This document shows positions 33,478 through 41,382 of a DNA stretch of 64,000 nucleotides, piece by piece; position 1 is the stretch's first letter; every line of letters begins with the position of its first letter. Under the pieces are notes generated by a model. The model did no database searches. It was not told the origin of the DNA and saw only the letters and a list, made by a program, of their open reading frames with translations. Location: NCBI GenBank assembly GCA_947626785.1, contig CANQTO010000008.1:1-64000 (forward strand), written 5' to 3'. This stretch comes from an uncultured Oscillospiraceae bacterium (lineage in GTDB: Bacteria > Bacillota > Clostridia > Oscillospirales > Oscillospiraceae). A program made the translations under genes and the position numbers.

Positions 33478-34322
33478 TCCACCACTTCAAAATCCTTAAT
33501 AATAAACACCTGCACCAGGGAATCCAGATCCACCTGGGGCTGGACGATGCCGTATTCGATCTGGCCGCCCTCCTCGGTCTGGACGTTGGTGATGGTGCCG
33601 ATGATCAGGCCCGCGGGGAAGGCCCCGCCGGAGCCGGAGGTGAGCACCTCGTCGCCCACGAAGATCTGGGCCCCGTCGGCCAGGAAGGTGAGCTTGGCCA
33701 CCTTGTCCTTCATAAAGCTGTATTCGCCCACCACCATGCCGGAGCTGCCGGAGCTGCCCACATAGGCGCCCACGCTCATGTCCACGTCGATCAGGGTGCT
33801 GACCGTGGCCCAGGTCTCGCCCACCTCGGTGATCTGGCCCACCACCGCGCCGTACTCGGTGACCACCGGGTCGCCGAATTCGATGCCGCTGCTCTCACCC
33901 TTGCTGATGGTGAAGCTGCTGGCCCAGTTGGAGGAGGACCAGAGCACCACCTTGCTGGACTCCATCTGAAAGTCCGTGTGCTGCTCCCGCAGATTCAGCA
34001 GCTGCCGCAGCCGGACGTTCTCCTCCGAGGCCTCGATGCCCTCCCGGGCGGACTCCTGCGCGTCGGCCAGCTGAGAGCGGAGGGACTCGTTCTCGGCCAC
34101 CAGGGAGTCGTACTCGTACAGGTAATTATACATGGTATCCATCCAGTTGACCACCGAGCTGAGCACCTTCTGAATGGGGGCTTTGACCACGCCGGTAGCG
34201 TTCTGGAACAGGCTGATCTCCCCCGCGCCGGTCCGGGTCAGGCGGCTGACGCCGATCAGCAGGGCCACGGCAAAGACGATGATGCCCATGCGGATGCCGT
34301 TTCTCTTCAGATATTCCTTCAA
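33474..34322 (-). CDS. mreC: Rod shape-determining protein MreC
   Basis: A 282-residue bitopic protein: cytoplasmic N terminus KEYLKRNGIR, one membrane helix (about 12-28), a coiled coil (EYDSLVAENESLRSQL, about 65-105) and the external beta-rich MreC domain with VGQITEVGETWATVSTLID. It forms filaments that organise PBP2. The start is taken as TTG at 34322, which overlaps the maf stop as TTGA and has GGGAG upstream. A longer frame runs further upstream inside maf but has no start signal. Confidence 0.92.
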   Translation of the reverse strand: MKEYLKRNGIRMGIIVFAVALLIGVSRLTRTGAGEISLFQNATGVVKAPIQKVLSSVVNWMDTMYNYLYEYDSLVAENESLRSQLADAQESAREGIEASEENVRLRQLLNLREQHTDFQMESSKVVLWSSSNWASSFTISKGESSGIEFGDPVVTEYGAVVGQITEVGETWATVSTLIDVDMSVGAYVGSSGSSGMVVGEYSFMKDKVAKLTFLADGAQIFVGDEVLTSGSGGAFPAGLIIGTITNVQTEEGGQIEYGIVQPQVDLDSLVQVFIIKDFEVVE

Positions 34323-34891
34323 AGCACAACCACTCCCTGCTCTTTGAGCATTTGGCCCAGCCTGCACAGGGGCAGGCCCATCACGTTAAAAAAGTCCCCC
34401 TCGATGCCCTCCACGAACAGGGCGCCCAGGCCCTGGGCCCCGTAGGCCCCGGCCTTGTCCATGGGCTCCCCGGTGGCCACATAGGCGGCGATCTCCGCCT
34501 CGGAGAGGGGACGGAAGCGCACGCTGCTCTCCTCATAGGCGCTCAGGACACGCGGGCCCTTCCGGACGCAGACGCCGGTGTAGACCCGGTGGGTCCGGCC
34601 GGAGAGGCGGCGGAGCATGGCCTTGGCCTCCTCAGCGCTGTGGGGCTTGCCCAGCACCCGCCCGTCGATCCAGACCACGGTGTCCGCCCCGACGATCACG
34701 TCCCCGGCGCCGCAGCGCCCGGCGACCTCCTCCGCCTTGGCGGCGGCCAGGGCCTGGACCAGCTCCTCCGGTCCGGCCCCGGCGGGGGGGCGCTCCTCGC
34801 CCCGGGCGGGGACGATCCGTAAATTCTCTATGCCCAGCATCTCCATCAGCTCTTTGCGCCGGGGAGAGGCCGAGGCCAGCACGACTTGCAT
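34319..34891 (-). CDS. maf: Maf family nucleotide pyrophosphatase
   Basis: A 190-residue house-cleaning pyrophosphatase that hydrolyses non-canonical or excess nucleotides (dTTP/UTP-type subgroup). The N-terminal LASASPRRKELM and the catalytic-aspartate region VIVGADTVVWIDG, followed by GKPHSAEEA, are all family signatures. Overexpression of Maf blocks septation in Bacillus, hence its older name. It lies 22 bases after the U32 gene and its stop overlaps mreC. Confidence 0.94.
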   Translation of the reverse strand: MQVVLASASPRRKELMEMLGIENLRIVPARGEERPPAGAGPEELVQALAAAKAEEVAGRCGAGDVIVGADTVVWIDGRVLGKPHSAEEAKAMLRRLSGRTHRVYTGVCVRKGPRVLSAYEESSVRFRPLSEAEIAAYVATGEPMDKAGAYGAQGLGALFVEGIEGDFFNVMGLPLCRLGQMLKEQGVVVL

Positions 34892-34913
34892 ATGCTTACT
34901 CCAATAAGAACCT

Positions 34914-36998
34914 TTATTCTACCCCGCGGTAGTACAGGCCCCGAGTCAGGACGTTGGGCCGGTATTCCGACAGGCCCAGCTGGCCCTTGGCCACCTCCAC
35001 GCACTCCCGGGCGCTCTCGGTGCTGAACATCAGCCGCAGGCCCCAGAGCCCGGCGGAGAACAGATCCTCCCGCTTGTCGGCCAGGTACAGCTTGTAGGCG
35101 TTGTAGATCACGTTCCGGCAGCCGAACTCCTTCACCACCGGGAACACCTGGCCCGTCCGGTCGGCCAGCTGGCCCGGCATCTGACAGGCGCAGCGGCCAG
35201 CGCTCTGCTTGATGATGCACTGGTCGGAGACCATCAGCGGCAGGCGGCCGTAGACGATCAGCTCCGTATCCAGGGGCTTTTTCATGTCCCGGATCTGGGC
35301 CAGGCGCAGCTCAAAGGAGGCGGTGGCGGACAGGAAGCCAGCCTGAGCCAGCACGTCCAGGGTCTGGGAGTTGAAGGCGTTGAGGCCGAAGTCCCCCCGG
35401 ACCCTCATCCCCGCCCGCCGGGCCATGAACACATGGCCCAGGTTCCCGGCCAGGGCCTCCTTGACGCCCAGGGCGGCGGCCTTCTCCAGAGCGGCGTAGA
35501 CCTGGCCCGCCTGATCGTCGGTGATCACCCGGGGCAGCACGGCCACCGGTACGGTCCCCTGGTCCAGGAAGGGCAGCAGCAGCTCCGGCTGCTCCGCCAT
35601 CAGCAGGGCGGGCACATACAGGTACTCGGGCTTCAGCGCCGCCAGCTCCGGCGTCAGCTGTTCCCCGGTGAGCACCTGGAAGATCAGCTTGGGGTCCGCG
35701 ATGGGGGCGATATTCCGGGGCATGGGCGGCAGCGGGCCGCTGCGGCGGCGGGGCGGGGCCGCCCGGCGCTCGGTCAGCTCGGAGATCAGCTTGCGCCGCA
35801 GCTCGTTGATCTCCGCGGCGGGCAGGTACAGGCCCGGGTCCGCCTTGGCCTTGTTCTCCACGCAGTTGTAGGGCGTGCCGCCGGTCTTGAACATCTGCTC
35901 GGTCAGGTAGCCGTCGGTGATGCCCTGACGCTTGGCCCGCTCGGGCACCGGCCCCGCGGCCGTGGCCTTGTTCCCGTCGTCGTCAAAGGCGATGGCCCGG
36001 ATGGGCTCGCCCTTTTCCGCAACTGTATAGAAGTGCACCGGCACCCGGCGCAGCTCCCCGCCGGCATAGGCCTTGCGCACAGCGGCGAAGACCTTGTCCG
36101 CCTCCGGGTCCTGCTCGGTCCGGACGCCGAACATATCCTTTTTGTCCCCGTTCAGGTAGCCCTGGGTGAAGCCCTGGCGGGAGAAGGCCGTCTCCAGCAG
36201 CTCCATCTCCTCCCTGGTGGGGATCTTGTGGTCCTTCAGGGCCTTGGAGTAGACGCTGGTGGCGATGGCGGTGTATTCCGGCCGGCGCATCCGGCCCTCG
36301 ATCTTCAGGCAGGCGACCCCCGCCTCCTCCAGCTCGGCCAGCCTGTCCACCAGGCAGTTGTCCTTCAGGGAGAGGGGATGGTCGTCCATCCTCCCGCCCA
36401 GGCTGTAGGCCAGGCGGCAGGGCTGGGCGCACATGCCCCGGTTGCCGCTGCGCCGGCCGATGAGGCTGGACATATAGCACTGGCCCGAGTGGCAGAAGCA
36501 CAGGGCCCCGTGGACGAAGACCTCCGTCTCGATGGAGGCGTGCTTGCTGATGAAACGGATCTGCTCCAGGCTCAGCTCCCGGGCCAGCACCGCCCGGGTC
36601 ACGCCCATCTCCGCCGCGGCCTCCACCCCGGCCAGATTGTGCAGGCTCATCTGGGTGCTGGCGTGGATGGGGATATCCGGCAGGGCGGCGCGCAGGACCT
36701 TCACCAGGCCCAGGTCCTGGACGATCAGGGCGTCGGCCCCCAGGCGGGAGGCCAGGCGCGCGGTATTGACGGCGCTCTCCAGCTCCCGGTCGTTGACCAG
36801 GGTGTTCAGCGCCGCGTAGACCTTGCAGCCGCGCACACGGCAGTAGCGCACGGCCTTCTCAAATTCCTCGTCTGTGAAGTTTTTCGCGCCCCGGCGGGCG
36901 TTGAAGTTCCCCAGCCCCAGGTACACGGCGTCCGCGCCGTTCTGGACGGCGGCTATGACCGCCTCGGGGGAACCGGCCGGAGAGAGTAGCTCTATCAT
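34914..36998 (-). CDS. Peptidase U32 family protein with DUF3656
   Basis: A 694-residue U32-family protein. The N-terminal TIM-barrel part starts ELLSPAGSPEAVIAAVQNGADAVY. The cysteine-rich part holds CFCHSGQCYMSS near residue 170 and MCAQPCR near 192; further cysteines lie at SAGRCACQ near 600. A DUF3656-like segment spans about 375-490. Characterised relatives (RlhA, TrhP, UbiU) are iron-sulfur enzymes for RNA or quinone hydroxylation rather than proteases. The size and DUF3656 match the RlhA type, which modifies 23S rRNA C2501, but the substrate here is not proven. It is the first gene of the maf-mreCD-mrdA operon. Confidence 0.87.
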   Translation of the reverse strand: MIELLSPAGSPEAVIAAVQNGADAVYLGLGNFNARRGAKNFTDEEFEKAVRYCRVRGCKVYAALNTLVNDRELESAVNTARLASRLGADALIVQDLGLVKVLRAALPDIPIHASTQMSLHNLAGVEAAAEMGVTRAVLARELSLEQIRFISKHASIETEVFVHGALCFCHSGQCYMSSLIGRRSGNRGMCAQPCRLAYSLGGRMDDHPLSLKDNCLVDRLAELEEAGVACLKIEGRMRRPEYTAIATSVYSKALKDHKIPTREEMELLETAFSRQGFTQGYLNGDKKDMFGVRTEQDPEADKVFAAVRKAYAGGELRRVPVHFYTVAEKGEPIRAIAFDDDGNKATAAGPVPERAKRQGITDGYLTEQMFKTGGTPYNCVENKAKADPGLYLPAAEINELRRKLISELTERRAAPPRRRSGPLPPMPRNIAPIADPKLIFQVLTGEQLTPELAALKPEYLYVPALLMAEQPELLLPFLDQGTVPVAVLPRVITDDQAGQVYAALEKAAALGVKEALAGNLGHVFMARRAGMRVRGDFGLNAFNSQTLDVLAQAGFLSATASFELRLAQIRDMKKPLDTELIVYGRLPLMVSDQCIIKQSAGRCACQMPGQLADRTGQVFPVVKEFGCRNVIYNAYKLYLADKREDLFSAGLWGLRLMFSTESARECVEVAKGQLGLSEYRPNVLTRGLYYRGVE

Positions 36999-37068
36999 TC
37001 TCTGCGCTCCTCTTATCGCTTGCTGCGTTTTTGGCGCTTTTGTCGAACGCCGGGAAAAACGCAGAGTA

Positions 37069-37098
37069 ATTATAGCACAGTTCCCCTACTTGCGACAA
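37069..37098 (-). promoter_or_regulatory. Promoter of the U32-maf-mreCD-mrdA operon
   Basis: On the minus strand TTGTCG (37098-37093), 18 bases, TATAAT (37074-37069). Its -35 overlaps that of the divergent promoter at 37090-37118. Confidence 0.6.
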
Positions 37099-37118
37099 GT
37101 CAATTTTGATGTTATAAT
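37090..37118 (+). promoter_or_regulatory. Promoter of the dnaD-dnaC operon
   Basis: TTGCGA (37090-37095), 17 bases, TATAAT (37113-37118), about 70 bases before the dnaD-like start. The two divergent -35 boxes share the bases CGA, so polymerase could hardly occupy both at once. Confidence 0.65.
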
Positions 37119-37187
37119 AAATTTCCAACGGAAATAATCTGTAAACTTTTTTAAGGAACGCTCCCGGAGGGGAGCGGCGAGGCTGCC

Positions 37188-38126
37188 ATGGACGAGACCC
37201 GCTCTGACAAGTTCATACCCGCCGCCGCGGCGGACAAGCTCATCGCCGCCCACGACGGGGACGTGGCGCTGCTGTACCTGTTTCTGCTCCGCAATGGGGG
37301 CGGCCAGGAGGAAGCGGCCGCCGCCCTCTGCCGCACTCTGCGGGAGATCGGCGCCGCCTGGGAGAAGCTGGAGCGCATGGGCCTGCTGCCCGGCGCCGCC
37401 CCGGCCCCCAGGCCGGCGGAGACGCCCGCCGTTCCGGCCCCGCCCGAGGAGCCCCGGCTGCCGGAGTACCGGGCGGAGGACATCGTCCGCCGCTCCAAGG
37501 AGGACGGGACCTTCTCCGTTATTCTCGACGAGGCGGCCAAGGTCATCGGGCACAGCCTCAGCGGCAGCGATATGAAGCTGCTCTTCGGGATCTATGACTA
37601 TCTGGCCCTGCCGCCGGAGGTCATTTTAGTGATGCTCAACTACTGCGCCGAGCTCTGCGCCCAGCGCTACGGACCCCGCCGCCGTCCCTCGGCCCGCTTC
37701 ATCGAGAAGGAGGCCTATGTCTGGGTCAACCGGGAGATCATGACCCTGGAGCAGGCAGAGGACTATATCCGCCAGCAGAAGGAGCGGCACAGCGGCATGA
37801 ACCGGATCAAGGACGCCCTGGGCATCCGGGACCGGGAGCTGAGCGCCACAGAGGCTAAGTACGTGGCCTCCTGGCTGGAGCTGGGCTTTGACGAGCAGGC
37901 CGCCGCCATCGCCTATGACCGGACGGTCACCAACACCGGCAGCCTAAAATGGAGCTACATGAACAAGATCTTCCTCAGCTGGCACGAGAAGGGCCTGCAC
38001 ACGCCCCAGGAGATTGAGGCCGGGGACGGCCGCCGGCGGCGGAGCGGGCAGGCTTCCCCCTCCCGGCCGGAGGAACCGAAGAAGATCGATATGGACGAGC
38101 TGCGCTCGATCCTGGATAAGATATGA
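37188..38126 (+). CDS. DnaD domain protein (helicase-loading/primosome type)
   Basis: A 312-residue protein with an N-terminal winged-helix-like part (about 1-75), a Pro/Ala-rich linker (75-105), and two C-terminal DnaD-type helical modules (about 115-200 and 205-280). LFGIYDYLALPPEVILVMLNYC and the closing SLKWSYMNKIFLSWHEKGLH are characteristic. DnaD works with DnaB and DnaI in loading the replicative helicase in Firmicutes. A hairpin CGCTCCC/GGGGAGCG at about 37158-37175 covers a GGAGGGGAG next to the start, so translation may be damped. Its stop overlaps an in-frame ATG of the DnaC-like gene. Confidence 0.88.
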   Translation: MDETRSDKFIPAAAADKLIAAHDGDVALLYLFLLRNGGGQEEAAAALCRTLREIGAAWEKLERMGLLPGAAPAPRPAETPAVPAPPEEPRLPEYRAEDIVRRSKEDGTFSVILDEAAKVIGHSLSGSDMKLLFGIYDYLALPPEVILVMLNYCAELCAQRYGPRRRPSARFIEKEAYVWVNREIMTLEQAEDYIRQQKERHSGMNRIKDALGIRDRELSATEAKYVASWLELGFDEQAAAIAYDRTVTNTGSLKWSYMNKIFLSWHEKGLHTPQEIEAGDGRRRRSGQASPSRPEEPKKIDMDELRSILDKI

Positions 38127-38140
38127 AAGGCGGCGAGCAT

Positions 38141-39139
38141 ATGGCCTATGACGGAAAGCTGCTGGCCCGGGCCCGGACCCGGCTGGAGGAGCTCCGGGCG
38201 GACAATCAGGCGGAGCAGCGGCGGCGCTTGGCCCTGGCCTACGGCCGGGTGCCGGAGATCGAACGCATCGACGCCCGGCTCCGGAGCCAGATGGCGCAGC
38301 TTGCGCGGCTGGCGGTCTCCCGGGCCCCGGACCTGACGGAGCGGCTGGCCGCCCTGAAAAAGGAGAATCTGGATCTCCAGATGCGCCGGGCGGAGCTGCT
38401 GGTGAAAAACGGCTGGACCCCGGAGTACCTGGACGAGATCGTCTCCTGTCCCATCTGCCGGGACAGCGGCACGGTGGAGGGGCGGCCCTGCTCCTGCCTG
38501 GTGAAGCTGTATAACCAGGAGCTGACCAAGGAGCTGGGCGTCCTGCTCCGGGGCGGGGACGAGAGCTTTGAGCGCTTTGACCTGAACCTCTACAGCGCTG
38601 TGCCCGAACCGGGCCAGAGCAGCTCTGCCCGGGAGGCTATGGCTCTGGTGTACGACAGCTGCCGGAAGTTTGCCGACAACTTCCCCCAGGTCTCTGCCAG
38701 CCTCCTGCTCCAGGGCGGGACCGGCCTGGGCAAGACCTATCTCTCCGCCTGCATCGCCCGGGTGGTGGCCGCCAAGGGCTTCTCTGTCTGCTACGACACG
38801 GCCTCCTCCGCTCTGGACGCCTTTGAGCGGCAGAAGTTCGCCCGGGACCCGGCCGAGGCCGAGGCCGCCGGGGCCCGGGTCCGGCGGATGCTCTCCTGCG
38901 ACCTGATGATCCTGGACGATTTGGGCACCGAGATGCTCACGCCCATGTCCGTCAGCGCCCTGTACACCCTGCTCAACAGCCGCCTGACGGAAGACCGCCG
39001 GACCATCATCAGCACCAACCTGAGCAACGAGGAACTGGCCCGGCGCTACACGCCCCAGATCTGCTCCCGGATCGCCGGGGAGTTCATCCACCTGCCCTTC
39101 GTGGGCCGGGATATCCGACTTCTGAAGAAGAACACTTGA
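38141..39139 (+). CDS. DnaC/DnaI-like helicase loader ATPase
   Basis: A 332-residue AAA+ protein. The N-terminal coiled region (1-90) leads to a zinc-binding stretch CPICRDSG...CSC near residue 103-115 and an ATPase core with Walker A GGTGLGKTYL near 191 and Walker B LMILDDLGTE near 254. The arrangement matches DnaI/DnaC-type loaders of Firmicutes, where the zinc part contacts the helicase. The start at 38141 has AAAGGCGG seven bases upstream; an alternative ATG at 38123 overlaps the dnaD stop as ATGA and would add six residues. Together with the preceding gene it forms a two-gene helicase-loading operon; dnaB itself is at 60.4 kb. Confidence 0.9.
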   Translation: MAYDGKLLARARTRLEELRADNQAEQRRRLALAYGRVPEIERIDARLRSQMAQLARLAVSRAPDLTERLAALKKENLDLQMRRAELLVKNGWTPEYLDEIVSCPICRDSGTVEGRPCSCLVKLYNQELTKELGVLLRGGDESFERFDLNLYSAVPEPGQSSSAREAMALVYDSCRKFADNFPQVSASLLLQGGTGLGKTYLSACIARVVAAKGFSVCYDTASSALDAFERQKFARDPAEAEAAGARVRRMLSCDLMILDDLGTEMLTPMSVSALYTLLNSRLTEDRRTIISTNLSNEELARRYTPQICSRIAGEFIHLPFVGRDIRLLKKNT

Positions 39140-39201
39140 GGAAAACATTTAAGAAAAACGGATATTTTTCTTAAAACTCTTGAAAAAATTCAAGCTTTTT
39201 C

Positions 39202-39230
39202 TTGCCAGATCGGAAAAAAGCGTGTACAAT
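39202..39230 (+). promoter_or_regulatory. Promoter of the E2-like gene
   Basis: TTGCCA (39202-39207), 17 bases, TACAAT (39225-39230). Several short AT-rich inverted repeats lie around it (39148-39175, 39179-39194, 39241-39256); the first may end the dnaC-like transcript. Confidence 0.6.
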
Positions 39231-39273
39231 TGCTTCTGTTATTGAAATTTTTCAATTGCTCGGAGGCCGGACT

Positions 39274-40152
39274 ATGAACAGATATCGACATCGTTTCGGT
39301 GACCGCAAGGAGGGGCGCATGCTCCGCTCCCTGCCCGCTTTCAGCAAATTCATCCCCTACATCATGCCCACCCGCAACGACGCCAGCAACCACTATGAGG
39401 AGAGCTTTGAGATCTCCGCGCTGGACCGGGAACTGCGCAGGCTCCGGCTGGAGGGCTATAAGGGCATCGGGATCCTGCACTTCATCATCGCCGCCTATAT
39501 CCGGGGCGTGTCCATGCTGCCGGGTATCAACCGCTTCGTGGTGGGCCGGCATATCTTCGCCCGGAACGGCATCGAGGTGGTCATGACCGTCAAGCGGGAC
39601 CTGTCCGTAGACGCCACCGAGACCACCATCAAGGTCAAGTTCGAGCCCACGGACACCATCTTTGACGTGTACCGGAAGTTCAACGCCGCCGTGGACGAGA
39701 TCAAGGCCGACGAGGGCAACAACAACACCGAGGATGTGGCGGAATTTCTGTGCAAGCTGCCCCGCTTTATCCTCCGCTTCGCCCTCATGGTCCTGCGGGT
39801 CATGGACTACTTCGGCTGGATCCCCCCCGCTCTGCTGGACGCCAGCCCCTTCCACGGCTCCATGATCATCACCGACCTGGGCTCCCTGCGCATCGGCCCC
39901 GTGTACCACCATATCTACAACTTCGGCACCCTGCCGCTGTTTATCGCCTTCGGCGCCAAGCGGCATGTCTATGAGATCGACCGGCACGGCCAGGTGGTGG
40001 ACCACAAGTATGTGGACTGCAAGATCGTCATGGATGAGCGCATCGTGGACGGGCACTATTACGCCCAGTTCCTCCAAGCCTTCCGCTACATGTTCCAGCA
40101 CCCGGAGGTCGTCGAGGCCCCGCCCACCAAAGTGGTGGAGGATGTCCTCTGA
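39274..40152 (+). CDS. Stand-alone 2-oxoacid dehydrogenase E2-type acyltransferase-like protein
   Basis: A 292-residue protein resembling only the catalytic domain of dihydrolipoamide acyltransferases (CAT-like fold); there is no lipoyl or E1/E3-binding domain and no such genes nearby. MIITDLGSLRIGPVYHHIYN and the C-terminal VDGHYYAQFLQAF align with the core. The usual catalytic motif is His-x-x-x-Asp-Gly; here it reads DERIVDG with Glu in place of His, so normal acyl transfer is doubtful. CGGAGG lies 7 bases before the ATG at 39274. A terminator follows. Similar orphan proteins are common in Clostridia and their role is unknown. Confidence 0.82.
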   Translation: MNRYRHRFGDRKEGRMLRSLPAFSKFIPYIMPTRNDASNHYEESFEISALDRELRRLRLEGYKGIGILHFIIAAYIRGVSMLPGINRFVVGRHIFARNGIEVVMTVKRDLSVDATETTIKVKFEPTDTIFDVYRKFNAAVDEIKADEGNNNTEDVAEFLCKLPRFILRFALMVLRVMDYFGWIPPALLDASPFHGSMIITDLGSLRIGPVYHHIYNFGTLPLFIAFGAKRHVYEIDRHGQVVDHKYVDCKIVMDERIVDGHYYAQFLQAFRYMFQHPEVVEAPPTKVVEDVL

Positions 40153-40169
40153 ATTTATAACTGCGTATA

Positions 40170-40207
40170 AAAACAGGCGTTCTGCCGATGGGCAGAGCGC
40201 CTGTTTT
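40170..40207. terminator. Bidirectional terminator
   Basis: AAAACAGGCG and TCTGCC (40170-40186) pair with GGCAGA and CGCCTGTTTT (40191-40207), with one G-T pair between. T-runs stand at the exit on both strands, so it serves both the E2-like gene and the convergent membrane protein gene. Confidence 0.88.
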
Positions 40208-40217
40208 GTGCGTATGC

Positions 40218-40769
40218 TTATGCCGCGGGGCGGTGTGCGGGGCTTTCCAGGGGAAGGGCGTTGGCAGCTTTTTGCGGGAACAGCTTCGGAAACAGCCAGC
40301 GGCAGAAGGGCGCGGCGGCGAACATGTTCCAGAAAAAGGCCATGGGGAAGTTCTTCAGCACGGTCCCGATCCAGATGGCCGGCAGCCGGACCAGGGGCTG
40401 CCCGGCCAGTATCACGTTAAAGAGGAGGGACGCCGCCAGGCTCATGGTGGGGCACATGACCGCCACGGTCCCCGCCTGGCGCATCAGGGTGCAGAAATAG
40501 GGGTTATCCTTGGCCGGGTCCGTGTGCCGGGCGGCAAAGGCCGCGCCCAGCCGGTTTCCCCAGAGATTGGAGAAGAGCAGGACCAGCAGGCCCATGGGGA
40601 CGACCTCCTTCAGAGCGGCCGGGAAGACCGCGTTGGTCATGGAGGACAGGCCCCCGGGCTGCAAATGAAAGCCCATTTTGAAGGCGATGTTGTACACCTC
40701 CATGCCGATGGCCATGGTATAGCTCATCAGCAGGCCGTATATGAGTTTTTGTCCCTTAGTTGTTGGCAT
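40218..40769 (-). CDS. Small integral membrane protein, DUF2798-like
   Basis: A 183-residue protein with four hydrophobic segments arranged as two similar halves: LIYGLLMSYTMAIGMEVYN and GLLVLLFSNLWGNRLG in the first, TVAVMCPTMSLAASLLFNVI and WIGTVLKNFPMAFFWNMFAA in the second. This internal repeat resembles the DUF2798 family, whose function is unknown. GGAGG lies 8 bases before the ATG at 40769. The gene is alone on its strand, and a mobile element lies about 30 bases upstream, so its promoter may be altered or supplied by the element. Confidence 0.72.
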   Translation of the reverse strand: MPTTKGQKLIYGLLMSYTMAIGMEVYNIAFKMGFHLQPGGLSSMTNAVFPAALKEVVPMGLLVLLFSNLWGNRLGAAFAARHTDPAKDNPYFCTLMRQAGTVAVMCPTMSLAASLLFNVILAGQPLVRLPAIWIGTVLKNFPMAFFWNMFAAAPFCRWLFPKLFPQKAANALPLESPAHRPAA

Positions 40770-40798
40770 ATGAAAGACCTCCGAAAGAAGAAATTATA

Positions 40799-41095
40799 GG
40801 AAGCACTGATTAAATCGAAGTATGCAGATGGGCGAGATGATTTTTCGCCAGATGACGGCGAGAAATCGCAGGAATACTGCGTCCTCACAAGCTTCGCTTA
40901 TTCGCTTCCGTGTATACACGAAAGCTCATTCACGCCGCTGCTCGTCCTTCCAAAATCAAAGCGTACGCTTTGATTTTGATAGGAAGAAGGAAGGAGCGGA
41001 TATGGAGCTTTCTGCTTCAGCAGGAAGCGGAATGGAGCGAGTTTCTTCTGACGCTCAGCCGCCCAGATGTATACGGCGATTTATTCAGTGTTTCC
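40799..41095 (+). mobile_element. MITE-like element, copy 2 (297 bp, expanded centre)
   Basis: The ends GGAAGCACTGATTAAATCG (40799-40817) and CGATTTATTCAGTGTTTCC (41077-41095) match as inverted repeats at 17 of 19 positions. The first 80 bases match copy 3, then the centre differs and is longer. It holds a perfect 28-bp palindrome at 40951-40978 with the centre GCGTACGC. The outer flanks TATA and CATA could be a decayed 4-bp target duplication. There is no transposase gene. A reading frame of the downstream transporter runs back into the element but has no start signal there. Confidence 0.78.
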
Positions 41096-41099
41096 CATA

Positions 41100-41337
41100 C
41101 AAAAAAGCGCAGCCTACCGAAACAGACTACGCCTTCAAGACTTATTTCTCATTTCAGGGGTTTGCTCTTTTTTACGGTAAAAATATACCACCTCCGGCGG
41201 AAATTTTCAAATGGGAAAGCTCCACAAAATCCGGACCTCTCCGGCCGCCCTCTCTGCGCCGGGCCGCCAAACGTTTCCATCGGAAAAAAGCGCCGCCGGA
41301 CCGGCTGCGTTCATACTTTTTTAATAATTACAGTGTA
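41100..41337. other. Stretch without a recognised gene
   Basis: About 240 bases between the MITE-like element and the promoter of the MMPL gene. No gene, hairpin with a T-run or familiar regulatory element was seen; the composition swings from AT-rich (41100-41220) to GC-rich (41230-41305). Confidence 0.5.
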
Positions 41338-41346
41338 TGGTATAAA
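41338..41346 (+). promoter_or_regulatory. Extended -10 element upstream of the MMPL-Feo operon
   Basis: TGGTATAAA at 41338-41346 fits an extended -10. The -35 region is only T-rich (TTTTTA at 41318-41323). It lies about 40 bases before the start at 41383. No Fur-box-like palindrome was noticed. Confidence 0.45.
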
Positions 41347-41382
41347 AAGAAGCAGTATGAGCACTTGAACGGGAGGGAAGTC

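Noticed and set aside
40822-41382. N-terminal extension of the MMPL transporter by 187 codons
   Set aside because: It would start inside the mobile element, before the -10 element at 41341; GGGAGGG and the membrane helix fit a start at 41383.
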